Part shown: piece by piece, positions 32,638-41,828 of the stretch | How the letters are laid out: each line of letters starts with the position of its first letter | How positions within the stretch are numbered: the first letter of the stretch is position 1 | Source: an uncultured Flavobacteriales bacterium | Lineage (GTDB): Bacteria > Bacteroidota > Bacteroidia > Flavobacteriales > UBA1820 | Assembly: GCA_902478645.1 (NCBI GenBank) | Contig: CABSLV010000015.1 | Span: forward strand, 1-49,786 | Reading direction: 5' to 3' | DNA length: 49,786 bases | Made by a program: the position numbers and the translations under genes | The notes under the pieces: generated by a model | The model's input: only the letters and a program-made list of their open reading frames with translations | The model's database searches: none | What the model was told of the DNA's origin: nothing

Positions 32638-33978
32638 ATGGACGAAAACATCCTGATAAAAAACGCAAAAATCGTAGATGAAGGCTCGATCGTCGAGGGC
32701 GACGTATTGATCCGCAAAGGCATCATCGAACGGATCGACCCCTCGATCAGCCTGCCAGTGGGCACGCGCCTGATCTTGGCCGACAACCAATACCTGCTCC
32801 CCGGAGCCATCGACACGCATGTACACTTCCGCGATCCCGGGCTGACGGACAAGGCCGATTTCGCTACTGAATCCACTGCTGCCGTCGTGGGCGGGGTTAC
32901 CTCGGTGATCGACATGCCCAATACCCTTCCCCCGGCGCTCACTCCGGAACTGCTGGAAGAAAAGTTCGGCATCGCGGCTCAGAAATCGTCGGTCAATTAC
33001 TCCTTTATGATCGGGGCCAGCGAAAGCAACCTGGAGGACATCCTCCGTGCCGACCCGGCGCGGGTAGCCGCCGTCAAGGTGTTCTTCGGCTCCTCGACGG
33101 GGGACATGGCACTCAAGGACCCCGAGGCCATCGAACGCTTGTTCGTTTCCTCGCCCCTGCTCATCGCCGCGCATTGCGAAGACGATGCCCGGATCGCAGA
33201 AAACCTGGCCAAAGCCCGGGAGGAGTTCGGGGAAGATATCCCTGCGGAGATGCACGCCCGGATCCGCGACGAAGAGGCCTGCCTGCGAAGCTCCTCGGCA
33301 GCGATCGATCTGGCTAAGAAGACCGGCGCGCGCCTGCACCTGCTGCATGTAAGTTCGGCCCGCGAGTTGAAACTGCTCTCGAGCATGAAAACCGGTTCGT
33401 ACAAAAAGATCACGGCTGAGGTCTGCACGCACCACTTGTTTTTCGACGAGCGGGACTACGCTACCTTGGGCAACCTCATCAAGGTGAACCCTTCGGTAAA
33501 ATCGGAAAAAGACCGGCAGGCCCTGTGGGAGGCGTTACTCTCGGGGCGGATCGATACGATCGGTTCGGACCACGCCCCGCATACGGCCGAAGAAAAAGGC
33601 CGTCCGTACCTCAAGTGCCCTTCCGGCGGGCCGATGATCCAGCACACCCTTCCGGCCATGCTCTCCGAGGTAGCCAAGGGACACATTACCCTGGAGCAGG
33701 TAGTGGAAAAGATGTGCCACAATCCGGCGCGGATCTTCCAGATCAAGCAGCGGGGCTTCCTGCGGGAAGGATATTTCGGCGATGCGGTACTGGTGGAGTT
33801 CAACAGCCCTTGGCGTGTGCGTCGCGAGTCCCTGAAGTACAAGTGCGGTTGGTCGGCCTTCGAGGGGCGGATGTTCCCGGCGCGCATCACCCACACTCTG
33901 GTCGGAGGACAAGTCGCCTACGCCGAAGGCAAACTATATCCCGTCACCTCGCCCACAGCCCTGACCTTCGAACGATAA
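32638..33978 (+). CDS. pyrC: dihydroorotase
   Basis: A 446-aa cyclic amidohydrolase converting carbamoyl-aspartate to dihydroorotate in pyrimidine synthesis (third step). Metal site motifs: DTHVHFRDPG (HxH), HCED and LLHVSS for the second site, and GSDHAPH near residue 310 for the catalytic Asp. VKVFFGSSTG holds the position of the carboxylated lysine seen in related enzymes. The start ATG at 32638 (MDENILIKNAKIVDEG) gives the normal family length; the frame is open far upstream only because it overlaps holB. DUF4296 follows 12 bp after the stop. Confidence 0.95.
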   Translation: MDENILIKNAKIVDEGSIVEGDVLIRKGIIERIDPSISLPVGTRLILADNQYLLPGAIDTHVHFRDPGLTDKADFATESTAAVVGGVTSVIDMPNTLPPALTPELLEEKFGIAAQKSSVNYSFMIGASESNLEDILRADPARVAAVKVFFGSSTGDMALKDPEAIERLFVSSPLLIAAHCEDDARIAENLAKAREEFGEDIPAEMHARIRDEEACLRSSSAAIDLAKKTGARLHLLHVSSARELKLLSSMKTGSYKKITAEVCTHHLFFDERDYATLGNLIKVNPSVKSEKDRQALWEALLSGRIDTIGSDHAPHTAEEKGRPYLKCPSGGPMIQHTLPAMLSEVAKGHITLEQVVEKMCHNPARIFQIKQRGFLREGYFGDAVLVEFNSPWRVRRESLKYKCGWSAFEGRMFPARITHTLVGGQVAYAEGKLYPVTSPTALTFER

Positions 33979-33990
33979 ACCGACCGAACT

Positions 33991-34416
33991 ATGTCCGTTT
34001 CAAAATTTTACAGTAACTTTGCGCGCGTATTTCTCCTGGTGCTGCTCTCGGCAGCAGGCGTGGGATGCAAGTACCGGTACATCGAAAAACCGGAACGCCT
34101 GCTCTCCCCCGACGAGATGTCCGAGGTCATCTGCGAACTGGCTTACCTGAATGTCGCGGAAGAACAAGGGGCTTTCGAGCAGGACTCGGTCCTGGCCAAA
34201 ATCGGCAAGAAAGCCTTTGTCCAGAAACTGTACGAGCAGTACGGCATCGACAAACAGATCCTCCAGCAGAACAACGAGTACTACATGGAGAACAACAAAC
34301 TGTACGTAAAGATCTATTCCGACGCGCTCAACCGGCTGAACATCCGTCTGGGCGAAGAGGAAAAAAACCAGGAAACCCCCGAAGAACTCACCGACCCCAA
34401 CGGTTGGGTGCTATGA
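33991..34416 (+). CDS. DUF4296 lipoprotein
   Basis: A 141-aa small lipoprotein with a signal peptide and lipobox VGCKYR. The conserved DUF4296 core (LLSPDEMSEVICELAYLNVAE, LYEQYGIDKQILQQNNEYY) is mostly helical. Function is unknown; it is typical of Bacteroidetes. Its stop overlaps the start of the GHMP kinase gene (ATGA at 34413-34416), which points to translational coupling. A TAACTTTG sequence (34013-34020) lies inside the signal-peptide codons and could be an internal promoter for the kinase and prenyltransferase. Confidence 0.88.
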   Translation: MSVSKFYSNFARVFLLVLLSAAGVGCKYRYIEKPERLLSPDEMSEVICELAYLNVAEEQGAFEQDSVLAKIGKKAFVQKLYEQYGIDKQILQQNNEYYMENNKLYVKIYSDALNRLNIRLGEEEKNQETPEELTDPNGWVL

Positions 34417-35375
34417 AGACAAGACAAGATATGGCCCTCGGCGAAAAGCTCTACCACGCAAAAGTCCTCCTTTTCGGAGAATACGGCATCATCAAGGATT
34501 CGATGGGGCTGTCCATCCCGTACGATTTCTACAAGGGAGCCTTGGTCCTGCCCGAAGGCGAGCCCGATGCGACGGCCCGCCAATCCAATGAGCACATCGC
34601 CCGCTTTGCCCAATATCTGGAAACGCTCCACCAAGACCCCACCTTCGAAGCACACATCGACACCGGATCTCTCCGCCGGGATGTCGAAGCAGGCCTTTAT
34701 TTCGACTCGAGCATCCCGCTGGGCTACGGAGTAGGCAGCTCGGGCGCCCTGGTAGCGGCCATCTATGAACGGTATGCCTCCCCCCGCAAGAAACCCGAGG
34801 AACTCACCACGGAGGACATCGTCCGTCTGAAAGGGATCCTGGGAAAGATGGAGAGTTTCTTCCACGGACACAGTTCGGGACTTGATCCGCTGATCTGCTA
34901 CATGAACCTGCCGATCCTGGTGCGTCCTCACGGGGCGATCGACCCGGTGGGGATTCCGGCCTCGAACGCACAGGGGGCCGGGGCGATCTTCCTGCTGGAT
35001 TCCGGGATGCAACACGCTACCGGAAAACTGATCGACATCTTTTTCGAGAAGATGAAAAACGAGGGCTTCCGCAAGATGCTGCGCGAGGAATTCGGCGCAC
35101 TCAACGATGCCTGCATCCAGGCTTTTATCGAAGGACGGAAAAAGAGCCTGCTGGAAAACGTGCGGGCGCTCTCGCAGGTGGTCCTGACGCATTTTTCCCC
35201 GATGATCCCCCGCAGCCTGCGCAAAATATGGCTCAACGGACTTCAAACGGACACCTACTACCTGAAACTGTGCGGAGCCGGCGGCGGTGGTTTCGTACTG
35301 GGATTTACCGACGACTACCGCAAAGCAGCCCGTATGCTTCGGGGATACGCCACGCAGCCGATCTATCGTTTCTGA
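34413..35375 (+). CDS. GHMP kinase, mevalonate kinase-like
   Basis: A 320-aa GHMP-fold kinase. Motifs: KVLLFGEYGI at the N-terminus, as in mevalonate kinases; IPLGYGVGSSGALVAA, the ATP-binding PxGxGxGSS loop; GHSSGLDPL, holding the catalytic Asp; and CGAGGGGFVLGF, the third GHMP motif. It phosphorylates mevalonate or a similar small alcohol; the family label mevalonate kinase fits best but other GHMP substrates are possible. It overlaps the DUF4296 stop by ATGA, and the UbiA gene starts 4 bp after its own stop, so the three are one unit. Confidence 0.88.
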   Translation: MKTRQDMALGEKLYHAKVLLFGEYGIIKDSMGLSIPYDFYKGALVLPEGEPDATARQSNEHIARFAQYLETLHQDPTFEAHIDTGSLRRDVEAGLYFDSSIPLGYGVGSSGALVAAIYERYASPRKKPEELTTEDIVRLKGILGKMESFFHGHSSGLDPLICYMNLPILVRPHGAIDPVGIPASNAQGAGAIFLLDSGMQHATGKLIDIFFEKMKNEGFRKMLREEFGALNDACIQAFIEGRKKSLLENVRALSQVVLTHFSPMIPRSLRKIWLNGLQTDTYYLKLCGAGGGGFVLGFTDDYRKAARMLRGYATQPIYRF

Positions 35376-35379
35376 TCCT

Positions 35380-36300
35380 ATGGACCGGGCGAGGAACTCC
35401 CACCGCAGCCCCCGCGGGGAATCCCGCATGACGATCCTGGCCAAGATCGTCAGCCTGTTGTCCCTCACCCGGGTGTACAACATCGCTCTGATCGCCGCCG
35501 CGCAATACCTCAGTTGCATCTTTTTCTTCACCTCCCGACCGCCGGACTTTTCGGTGCTCACCGACCCGCATTTTTTCGTTCTGGTAGTCTGCACCTGGAT
35601 GACGATCGCCGCCGGATACATCATCAACTTCTTCTACGACAAGAACAAGGACCTGGTCAACAGTCCTGTCAAAAGCCGGATCGACGGGTTCGTTTCCCAA
35701 GCGACCACCTTGAAGCTGTACTTGACGCTCAATGCCCTGGCCGTGGCCTCCAGCCTGTACGTCTCGCTGCGCTCGGGGGTATTCTTCGCGGGATTTGCCT
35801 TCCTGCTGTGGTTTTACTCGCACAAACTGAAAAAAATCCCCCTCGTATCCAACCTTTCGCTGGCCTCCGTAGCCATCATTCCGCTTTTCGCTGTCTTTTT
35901 CTACCGGAAGATCGTCGATATCCAAGTGGTGGTGTCGCACGGATTGTTCCTGTTTTTCCTGCTGGTAGCCATGAGCATGCTGAACGACTTGAACAACCGC
36001 CGGGGCGATGCCGTATTCGGCTATCGGACTCTGCCGGTAGTCTGGGGTGAACGGGCGGCAGCCAGCGCAGCGGCGGCCGTACTGGCCGCCGCTGCCGCTT
36101 GCACCGCTGCCGTGCTGGTCTTCGAGCGGGGAAACGCTTTTTTCCTCTACTTTCTCGTGGCGGGGGCCGGACTTCTCTGCGGGACGGTCGCTTTGTTGGT
36201 TTGGCCCGCAGACAGGGCCTTCCGCACGATCCTGGTGGGAATAAAACTCCTGATCCTTGTCGGGCTGCTGTGCATTCCGCTTCGGGTCGTTCCGTTGTAG
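35380..36300 (+). CDS. UbiA-family prenyltransferase, geranylgeranylglycerol-phosphate type
   Basis: A 306-aa membrane prenyltransferase with about eight or nine helices. The first Asp-rich motif is NFFYDKNKDLVN (N/DxxxD...D) and the second is DLNNRRGDAVFGYRTLPV. The closest annotation I recall in Bacteroidetes is geranylgeranylglycerol-phosphate geranylgeranyltransferase, an ether-lipid type name; the real acceptor is uncertain. I take the ATG at 35380, 4 bp after the kinase stop; the alternative ATG at 35428 (MTILAKIVSLL) begins right at the first helix and is also plausible. Grouping with a mevalonate kinase-like gene suggests isoprenoid supply and use. Confidence 0.85.
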   Translation: MDRARNSHRSPRGESRMTILAKIVSLLSLTRVYNIALIAAAQYLSCIFFFTSRPPDFSVLTDPHFFVLVVCTWMTIAAGYIINFFYDKNKDLVNSPVKSRIDGFVSQATTLKLYLTLNALAVASSLYVSLRSGVFFAGFAFLLWFYSHKLKKIPLVSNLSLASVAIIPLFAVFFYRKIVDIQVVVSHGLFLFFLLVAMSMLNDLNNRRGDAVFGYRTLPVVWGERAAASAAAAVLAAAAACTAAVLVFERGNAFFLYFLVAGAGLLCGTVALLVWPADRAFRTILVGIKLLILVGLLCIPLRVVPL

Positions 36301-36393
36301 TGTTAAAAATTTCCGACATTTGTAACCCGTCTCTTTTTTCTGCGTATAGTATAATGTTGCGGAGTTCCAAACCCTCCCGACAAACGATACTTC

Positions 36394-37257
36394 ATGAGAC
36401 AGCTTAAAATCACCAAACAGGTTACCAACCGCGAAACCGCTTCGCTGGACAAATACCTTCAGGAGATCGGAAAGGTAGGTCTGATCTCGGCCGACGAAGA
36501 GGTCGAACTGGCGCAAAAGATCAAAGCCGGCGACCAAAGGGCGCTGGATAAACTCACCAAAGCCAACCTGCGTTTCGTCGTGTCGGTAGCCAAGCAATAC
36601 CAAAACCAGGGGCTTACCCTCCCCGACCTGATCAACGAGGGCAACCTGGGACTGATCAAGGCCGCCCAGCGTTTCGACGAGACCCGAGGTTTCAAATTCA
36701 TCTCGTATGCCGTATGGTGGATCCGGCAATCCATCCTCCAGGCGCTGGCCGAACAGTCCCGCATCGTCCGCCTGCCGCTCAACAAGATCGGTTCGATCAA
36801 CAAGATCAACAAGAAATACGCCGAACTCGAACAGCTCAACGAACGGGCTCCTTCGGCCGAAGAGATCGCTCAGGAACTGGACATGACCGAGGAGGATGTC
36901 AAAGAATCCCTGAAGAACTCCGGCCGGCACATTTCGATGGATGCCCCGCTGGTGGAAGGCGAAGATTCGAACCTCTACGACGTGCTCAAGAGCGGCGAAT
37001 CGCCCAACCCCGACCGAGAACTGATGAACGAATCGCTGCGCATCGAGATCGAACGCGCCCTGCAAACCCTCACTCCGCGTGAAGCCGACGTGATCCGTCT
37101 GTACTTCGGGCTGGGAGGGCAACACGCCATGACCCTGGAGGAAATCGGCGAAACGTTCGACCTGACCCGCGAACGTGTGCGCCAGATCAAGGAGAAAGCC
37201 ATCCGGCGGTTGAAACACACCTCGCGCAGCAAGATCCTGAAGACTTATCTGGGATAA
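36394..37257 (+). CDS. rpoD: primary RNA polymerase sigma factor (sigma-70/ABfr type)
   Basis: A 287-aa housekeeping sigma factor. It lacks region 1.1 and the non-conserved insertion, as is normal in Bacteroidetes. Visible parts: region 1.2 (SLDKYLQEIGKVGLIS), region 2 with NLRFVVSVAKQYQNQGL, LPDLINEGNLGLIKAA and YAVWWIRQSILQALAEQSR (2.3-2.4), region 3 (APSAEEIAQELDM), and region 4.2 helix-turn-helix (MTLEEIGETFDLTRERVRQIKEKAIRRL). It directs recognition of the TTTG/TAnnTTTG promoters seen throughout this window. It lies 93 bp after the UbiA gene and has its own terminator. Confidence 0.97.
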   Translation: MRQLKITKQVTNRETASLDKYLQEIGKVGLISADEEVELAQKIKAGDQRALDKLTKANLRFVVSVAKQYQNQGLTLPDLINEGNLGLIKAAQRFDETRGFKFISYAVWWIRQSILQALAEQSRIVRLPLNKIGSINKINKKYAELEQLNERAPSAEEIAQELDMTEEDVKESLKNSGRHISMDAPLVEGEDSNLYDVLKSGESPNPDRELMNESLRIEIERALQTLTPREADVIRLYFGLGGQHAMTLEEIGETFDLTRERVRQIKEKAIRRLKHTSRSKILKTYLG

Positions 37258-37277
37258 CCCGATCCGTCCCTTCCCGG

Positions 37278-37340
37278 GCGGAAAGCCTCCGCCGGGCCTT
37301 TCCGCAAACTTATTCCCCGGGAAGACCCGGTTTCTTTTTT
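37278..37340 (+). terminator. double hairpin terminator of rpoD
   Basis: GCGGAAAG/CTTTCCGC (37278-37285 with 37298-37305), then CCGGG-AAGA-CCCGG (37317-37330) followed by TTTCTTTTTT. Confidence 0.8.
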
Positions 37341-37367
37341 ATCGCATTTACCAAACATCTTATACCG

Positions 37368-37832
37368 ATGACCGATACAAACATAAGACGAGCCACAGGC
37401 GGCGATGCCGAAGCGATCCTCCGCCTGATCCAAGACCTGGCCGAACAGCACAACGCCTCGCAAATGATCGTCTGGAACGCCGACGACCTGCGGGAAAAAG
37501 GCCTCGAGGCGAAACGCCCTGTCTTCGAAGCTCTGGTAGCCGAGACCCGAGACGGACAAATCGTGGGCTGCGCGATCTATTTCGAACGGTTTTCCACCTG
37601 GAAAGGGCCGAACCTGCACATCGAAGACCTGATGGTCCTTCCGGAATACCGGGGACAACACATCGGCGAAGCGCTGATGGATACCGTAGTAGCCGAGGCC
37701 CGGCGCCGGGGGATGAACCGGGTGGAACTGGACGTAGAGGGACACAACGAGGGAGCCATGCGCTTCTACCACCGCAAAGGCTTCGATACATCCTGGCATG
37801 CGGCCAAACTGTATCTGGACGGAGAACACTAA
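37368..37832 (+). CDS. GNAT-family N-acetyltransferase
   Basis: A 154-aa acetyl-CoA-dependent acetyltransferase. The core LHIEDLMVLPEYRGQHIGEALM holds motif A (Q/RxxGxG/A: YRGQHIGEAL), which binds the CoA pyrophosphate, and NEGAMRFYHRKGFD is motif B. The fold resembles diamine and thialysine N-acetyltransferases (SSAT-like: IRRATGGDAEAILRLIQDLAE...). The substrate is unproven. It stands alone between the rpoD terminator and the convergent end of ftsZ, 29 bp away. Confidence 0.9.
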   Translation: MTDTNIRRATGGDAEAILRLIQDLAEQHNASQMIVWNADDLREKGLEAKRPVFEALVAETRDGQIVGCAIYFERFSTWKGPNLHIEDLMVLPEYRGQHIGEALMDTVVAEARRRGMNRVELDVEGHNEGAMRFYHRKGFDTSWHAAKLYLDGEH

Positions 37833-37861
37833 TGTGTCTCACCAGATGGCCTGCCGGCTGC

Positions 37862-39358
37862 TCAATCGGCATCGAGCGTCCAGACATGCGTCCGCCCCTC
37901 TTTCGGCGGATTGGTATTGATCGTGATCCCGCGACGCAGATACGCCGGTTCGGTGTCCCGACTTCCGGTAACGGAACGCCCCGAAGCGGCCATGCGGGAA
38001 GAAGCTGCCACCCCACGGGGAGCCGCCGAAGCAGACAAGACCTCGTCGATCCCCGAATCCAAGGGAGACGTCGGAGAGGAAGCACGCCGCTGATACGGCC
38101 TTGGTGCCTCCGCCTGACTCACATCCGCCCGAGCGAACGACGAATATGCTCCTTCGCTTAACTCCGGTACCGACACATCGTCCGGATCGAGGCGAAGGGT
38201 ATGGATAGTAAATACTTTCTTTTCTCCATTGGGCAGCACCCGCTCTTCGGTATGCACATCGTCCTCCCGGGAGGCCTCCGGAGAAATGTTCAGGGGAGCC
38301 TCCGGGCCTTTTTCCAGGGTCATCGAACGATAGTCGGGGGCACTTGCAGACTCTTTGCGAAAATCCGCCGGATGCTCCGACGAAGGGAAACCGGCGGCGA
38401 TTACCATCAGGCTCAGTTCGTCGGGATCGAGCGAGTCGTCCTGCCCCATTCCCCATTTTACCGGCGAGTCGTTTCCGGAGCGTTCCCGGATGATGGTGGT
38501 CATCTCGTCCAATTCCTTGGCCGGGAAACCGCCCTTGCCGTACTTGACCACGAAGATGAAACCTTTTGCCCCGTAAATGTCCGCATCGTTGAGCAGCGGG
38601 GAGGTGAGGGCCTGTTCGGTCACTTTCTTGACACGTCCTGCCCCACGGGCACGTCCCGATCCGAGCAAAGTCGTCCCGCTATCGGTGAGCAGAGTACGGG
38701 TATCAGCCAGATCGACATTGACGGTAAGGGACTGGTTGATCACCTCGGCAATGCTCGAAGCGGCGGTGCACAACACCTCGTTTACGATGGCAAAGGTGTC
38801 GCTCATGTCCACATCGCTATAAATGTCGAAGATCCGGTTGTTGTTGATGATGATCAGCGAATCGACCGACTTGCGCATCTCGGCGATACCGGCGGCGGCT
38901 ACCCGGTCGCGGCATTCGAACTTGAACGGCGTGGTGACGATACCGACCGTGAGTTTGCCCATGTCTTTGGCCATACGGGCGATGATGGGGGCTGCTCCCG
39001 TCCCCGTACCACCCCCCATCCCGGCGGTGACGAACACCATCTTGGTCTCGTCCGGGAAAAGGCTGCGGATGTCGTCGAGGCTTTCTTCCGCTGCATGACG
39101 GCCTACCTCGGGTTTGGAACCCGCACCGAGCCCTTCGGTGAGCGAGGCCCCGAGCTGTATTTTCTCCGGCACCGGACTGGCTGCCAATGCCTGCTTGTCG
39201 GTGTTGCACACGGCAAAATCCACCGCCGTACCGCCTTTGCGGAACATGTGATTGACCGTATTGCTACCGCCCCCTCCCACGCCGACGACCTTGATCTCGT
39301 GGCGGGCGTTTTCCGCCTTGGGAACAAACCGTATCTTATCTCCGAATATCGATGCCAT
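37862..39358 (-). CDS. ftsZ: cell division protein FtsZ
   Basis: Tubulin-like GTPase forming the division ring; 498 aa. GTP-binding features: VGVGGGGSN near residue 28, the signature GGGTGTGAAP, and the T7 loop NVDLAD in which the Asp residues activate hydrolysis of the neighbouring subunit GTP. The globular part ends near residue 325. A long, disordered linker (about 150 aa) follows before the conserved tail EPAYLRRGI that should bind FtsA. The linker makes it longer than E. coli FtsZ (383 aa), as in other Bacteroidetes. It is the last gene of the dcw cluster, 141 bp after ftsA; the gap may hold an extra promoter, though I see no exact box. Confidence 0.97.
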   Translation of the reverse strand: MASIFGDKIRFVPKAENARHEIKVVGVGGGGSNTVNHMFRKGGTAVDFAVCNTDKQALAASPVPEKIQLGASLTEGLGAGSKPEVGRHAAEESLDDIRSLFPDETKMVFVTAGMGGGTGTGAAPIIARMAKDMGKLTVGIVTTPFKFECRDRVAAAGIAEMRKSVDSLIIINNNRIFDIYSDVDMSDTFAIVNEVLCTAASSIAEVINQSLTVNVDLADTRTLLTDSGTTLLGSGRARGAGRVKKVTEQALTSPLLNDADIYGAKGFIFVVKYGKGGFPAKELDEMTTIIRERSGNDSPVKWGMGQDDSLDPDELSLMVIAAGFPSSEHPADFRKESASAPDYRSMTLEKGPEAPLNISPEASREDDVHTEERVLPNGEKKVFTIHTLRLDPDDVSVPELSEGAYSSFARADVSQAEAPRPYQRRASSPTSPLDSGIDEVLSASAAPRGVAASSRMAASGRSVTGSRDTEPAYLRRGITINTNPPKEGRTHVWTLDAD

Positions 39359-39499
39359 ATTATTTCCTGCCTTCGTATTTACTGCTGACCTCCATTGCCG
39401 CTAGTATCGCGGATGCCACGGGGGCAAACCCGCTCCATTTTTTCTTCCTCCCATTTTAGCGCTGCACGCCCGGCGAGCCGAAAGGGGAACGGAGAACCT

Positions 39500-41056
39500 T
39501 TACTCTATCTTCTTGAGGAATTTGACGATCGTCGCCTCTATCTTTCGGTTCCAGTCCCGGGAGTTTTTCCCCTTCGGTTTTTCTTCGGGTTCTTCAGGTT
39601 TCTGCGGCGAAGGGGCTTCTTCTTTCTCCTCGTCCGGTTCCTCGACTTTCTCTACCCGGACAGGTTCGGCCTCCCGAAGGGGTTCCTGCGCGGGGGATGC
39701 AGCGGGAGTTTCCTGCCGAGGGGTTTCCTCGGGCGAAGGATCCGGCTGCGGCTCCTGATGCTTCTCGACCGTAACCCGCATGTGCATTTCGGAGAGGACA
39801 TCGTCCAAGGGCAACTCGACCGTATCCTGCTCCAGATGTTCCACCGAAGACTGCACTGATTGTTCTTCGAGGGTGGGTTCTTCCTGTGCGGCTCCTTCCA
39901 GCCCGCTCAACACCAGTCCCACGCACGTCGAATACGCCGGCGAGGTAAGGCATTCGCGGTTTTCCTCGGAGAGGTAAATGTTGGGCGTCCCTACCCGGCA
40001 ACTCATCTGCGTCTTGAACGAAACCAGTTGAGGCAGGTGTTTGAGCTGCGCTCCGCCTCCGGTGATGACCCCCCCGCCGATGAGGCTTCTGTTGGGTTCT
40101 ATCTGGCGGTAGTGGGCGATCTCGGCGTTGATGTCGTCCAGGATTTCGTCCATCCGGGCGTAAATGACCCGCGAGAGGGATTTCATCGAGATCTCCTTGG
40201 GAGGAAGTCCCTGAATGACCGGGATGGATACGATGTCCGTATCGAGGTTGGCTCCGGGCCAGGTCGAACCGAACTGCACCTTGAGCTTCTCGGCATAGCG
40301 TCCCAGGATGGAGCAGGCTTCCTTGATGTCGTTGGTGATCGCTTTTCCTCCGAAAGGGATCACGGCGGAATAACGCACCAGGTTGTCGCGATAGACCACC
40401 AGGTCGGTCGTTCCTCCACCTATATCGACCAGCACGACGCCGGCTTCTTTTTCTTCGTCGGTTAGGGTTGCATCGGCCGAGGCGATGGGTTCGAGTTTCA
40501 AACCGGCCAGTTGCAGTCCCGCCCCTTCCACACAGCGTCTCACGTTCAACAGGGGAGCCACCTGGCCGATGATCACGTGGAAGGTTGCCTCCAGGCGCTG
40601 GCCGGACATGCCGACCGGTTCGAGGATGCCGCCTTCGGCATCTACCTTGTATTCCTGGGGCAATACGTGAATGATCCGCTCGTGATCGGACAGAGGAGTC
40701 TTCAACACGCGTTCCACCAGGCGATCGACGTCGGCCTGGTCGATGACCCGAAGGGGATTCTCCCGGGTGATATAGTCGGTCTGACGCACCGAGCGGATGT
40801 ACTGCCCGGCGATCCCGACCGTTACCTGTTCGATCTTCACTCCGGCGGTCTGCTCAGCCTGCGCCACTGCATCGCGGATCCCGGCAATGGTCTTCGATAT
40901 GTTCTGGATGGCGCCTTTGCTCACGCCCGTGCTCGGGCTTTGGCCCACCCCGATGATCTCCACCGAACCGTCCTCCTGACGGCGGCCCACCATCACCGCA
41001 ATCTTGGTCGTACCGATGTCCAGTCCTGCCGCTATCGTGTTGTTGTTGTTTGCCAT
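39500..41056 (-). CDS. ftsA: cell division protein FtsA
   Basis: Actin-like ATPase that ties FtsZ to the membrane; 518 aa. AAGLDIGTTKIAVMVG is phosphate-1, VLVDIGGGTTDLVVY is phosphate-2, and GGVITGGGAQLKHLPQL is the adenosine motif. The SHS2 (1C) domain occupies about residues 85-165. After the core (about 385) comes an acidic, Pro/Glu-rich, probably disordered stretch of about 100 aa, then a basic amphipathic end (NRKIEATIVKFLKKI), the membrane-targeting helix. The spacer is absent from E. coli FtsA (420 aa). It lies 15 bp after ftsQ. Confidence 0.96.
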   Translation of the reverse strand: MANNNNTIAAGLDIGTTKIAVMVGRRQEDGSVEIIGVGQSPSTGVSKGAIQNISKTIAGIRDAVAQAEQTAGVKIEQVTVGIAGQYIRSVRQTDYITRENPLRVIDQADVDRLVERVLKTPLSDHERIIHVLPQEYKVDAEGGILEPVGMSGQRLEATFHVIIGQVAPLLNVRRCVEGAGLQLAGLKLEPIASADATLTDEEKEAGVVLVDIGGGTTDLVVYRDNLVRYSAVIPFGGKAITNDIKEACSILGRYAEKLKVQFGSTWPGANLDTDIVSIPVIQGLPPKEISMKSLSRVIYARMDEILDDINAEIAHYRQIEPNRSLIGGGVITGGGAQLKHLPQLVSFKTQMSCRVGTPNIYLSEENRECLTSPAYSTCVGLVLSGLEGAAQEEPTLEEQSVQSSVEHLEQDTVELPLDDVLSEMHMRVTVEKHQEPQPDPSPEETPRQETPAASPAQEPLREAEPVRVEKVEEPDEEKEEAPSPQKPEEPEEKPKGKNSRDWNRKIEATIVKFLKKIE

Positions 41057-41071
41057 ATCGTTTTTATCCTC

Positions 41072-41806
41072 CTATTTCTTTTTGCAAATCACGTAATTCC
41101 CAAACTCCAAATTTACGACTTTATACGCATCCGTCTTGCCGACGGAAAACAAATACGCATAAATTATCCCGAAATTCTCGAACTTGAGGTCCAGCTCGTC
41201 CGCTTCGCCCAGCACCACCTGCAGTCCCACCCGGGTATCCAGCGCAAAGTCGTACACCGCTTTCCCGTTCTTCTGACGTCGGGACACCCGGATGCCGACC
41301 GTCTGAGCCGAAAAAAAATCGTCCTGTTCCACCCGGGCGATCACCTCCCGCACTTTCGGGAATGCCTCCCGGTCCACCTGCCCGGACACCCAGGGGACGT
41401 CCACCCCTACTCCGGCCCGCACCGGCATCAGGCGATCCTTGCGGCTGACGTAGTAATTGCCCGTATCGGTCACCAGACGAAACGAAGGCTGCTCCTCCCA
41501 AAGATCCACCCGCACCTCGCCCGAAGGGCGGCGGTACACCATCGCGCGTTCCACGTACGGGCTGCGGGCGATGTGCTGCTCCAAGGGCAACAGCCTCCCC
41601 GGGACGGAATCCGAGGGGACTCCTTCCAACTTTTCCTCGACGTACTTCCGGACGGTCTCCCGATCGACAAAGCCGTATCCGGACTCCTGCTTCGACTCGA
41701 CCCTTACGCGGGCAGGTCCCGAGCCGGCATGCTCCATCAGCACGGCAAAGACCACAAAGGCCGCCACTGCGAGAGAGAAGATCAGATAAACCGTACGTTT
41801 GGACAT
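41072..41806 (-). CDS. ftsQ: cell division protein FtsQ
   Basis: A 244-aa bitopic membrane protein of the divisome. A short cytoplasmic start is followed by one helix (about 5-23; VYLIFSLAVAAFVVFAVLM) and a periplasmic POTRA-like and beta domain (REMTVRKYVEEKLEG, VERAMVYRRPSGEVRVDLWEEQPSFRL). Sequence conservation of FtsQ is low in this phylum, so the call leans on size, topology and place: 22 bp after murG and 15 bp before ftsA. In related genomes murC normally lies before ftsQ; it is not here. Confidence 0.9.
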   Translation of the reverse strand: MSKRTVYLIFSLAVAAFVVFAVLMEHAGSGPARVRVESKQESGYGFVDRETVRKYVEEKLEGVPSDSVPGRLLPLEQHIARSPYVERAMVYRRPSGEVRVDLWEEQPSFRLVTDTGNYYVSRKDRLMPVRAGVGVDVPWVSGQVDREAFPKVREVIARVEQDDFFSAQTVGIRVSRRQKNGKAVYDFALDTRVGLQVVLGEADELDLKFENFGIIYAYLFSVGKTDAYKVVNLEFGNYVICKKK

Positions 41807-41828
41807 AGCGAGCCGAGGGGTCGAAGGG

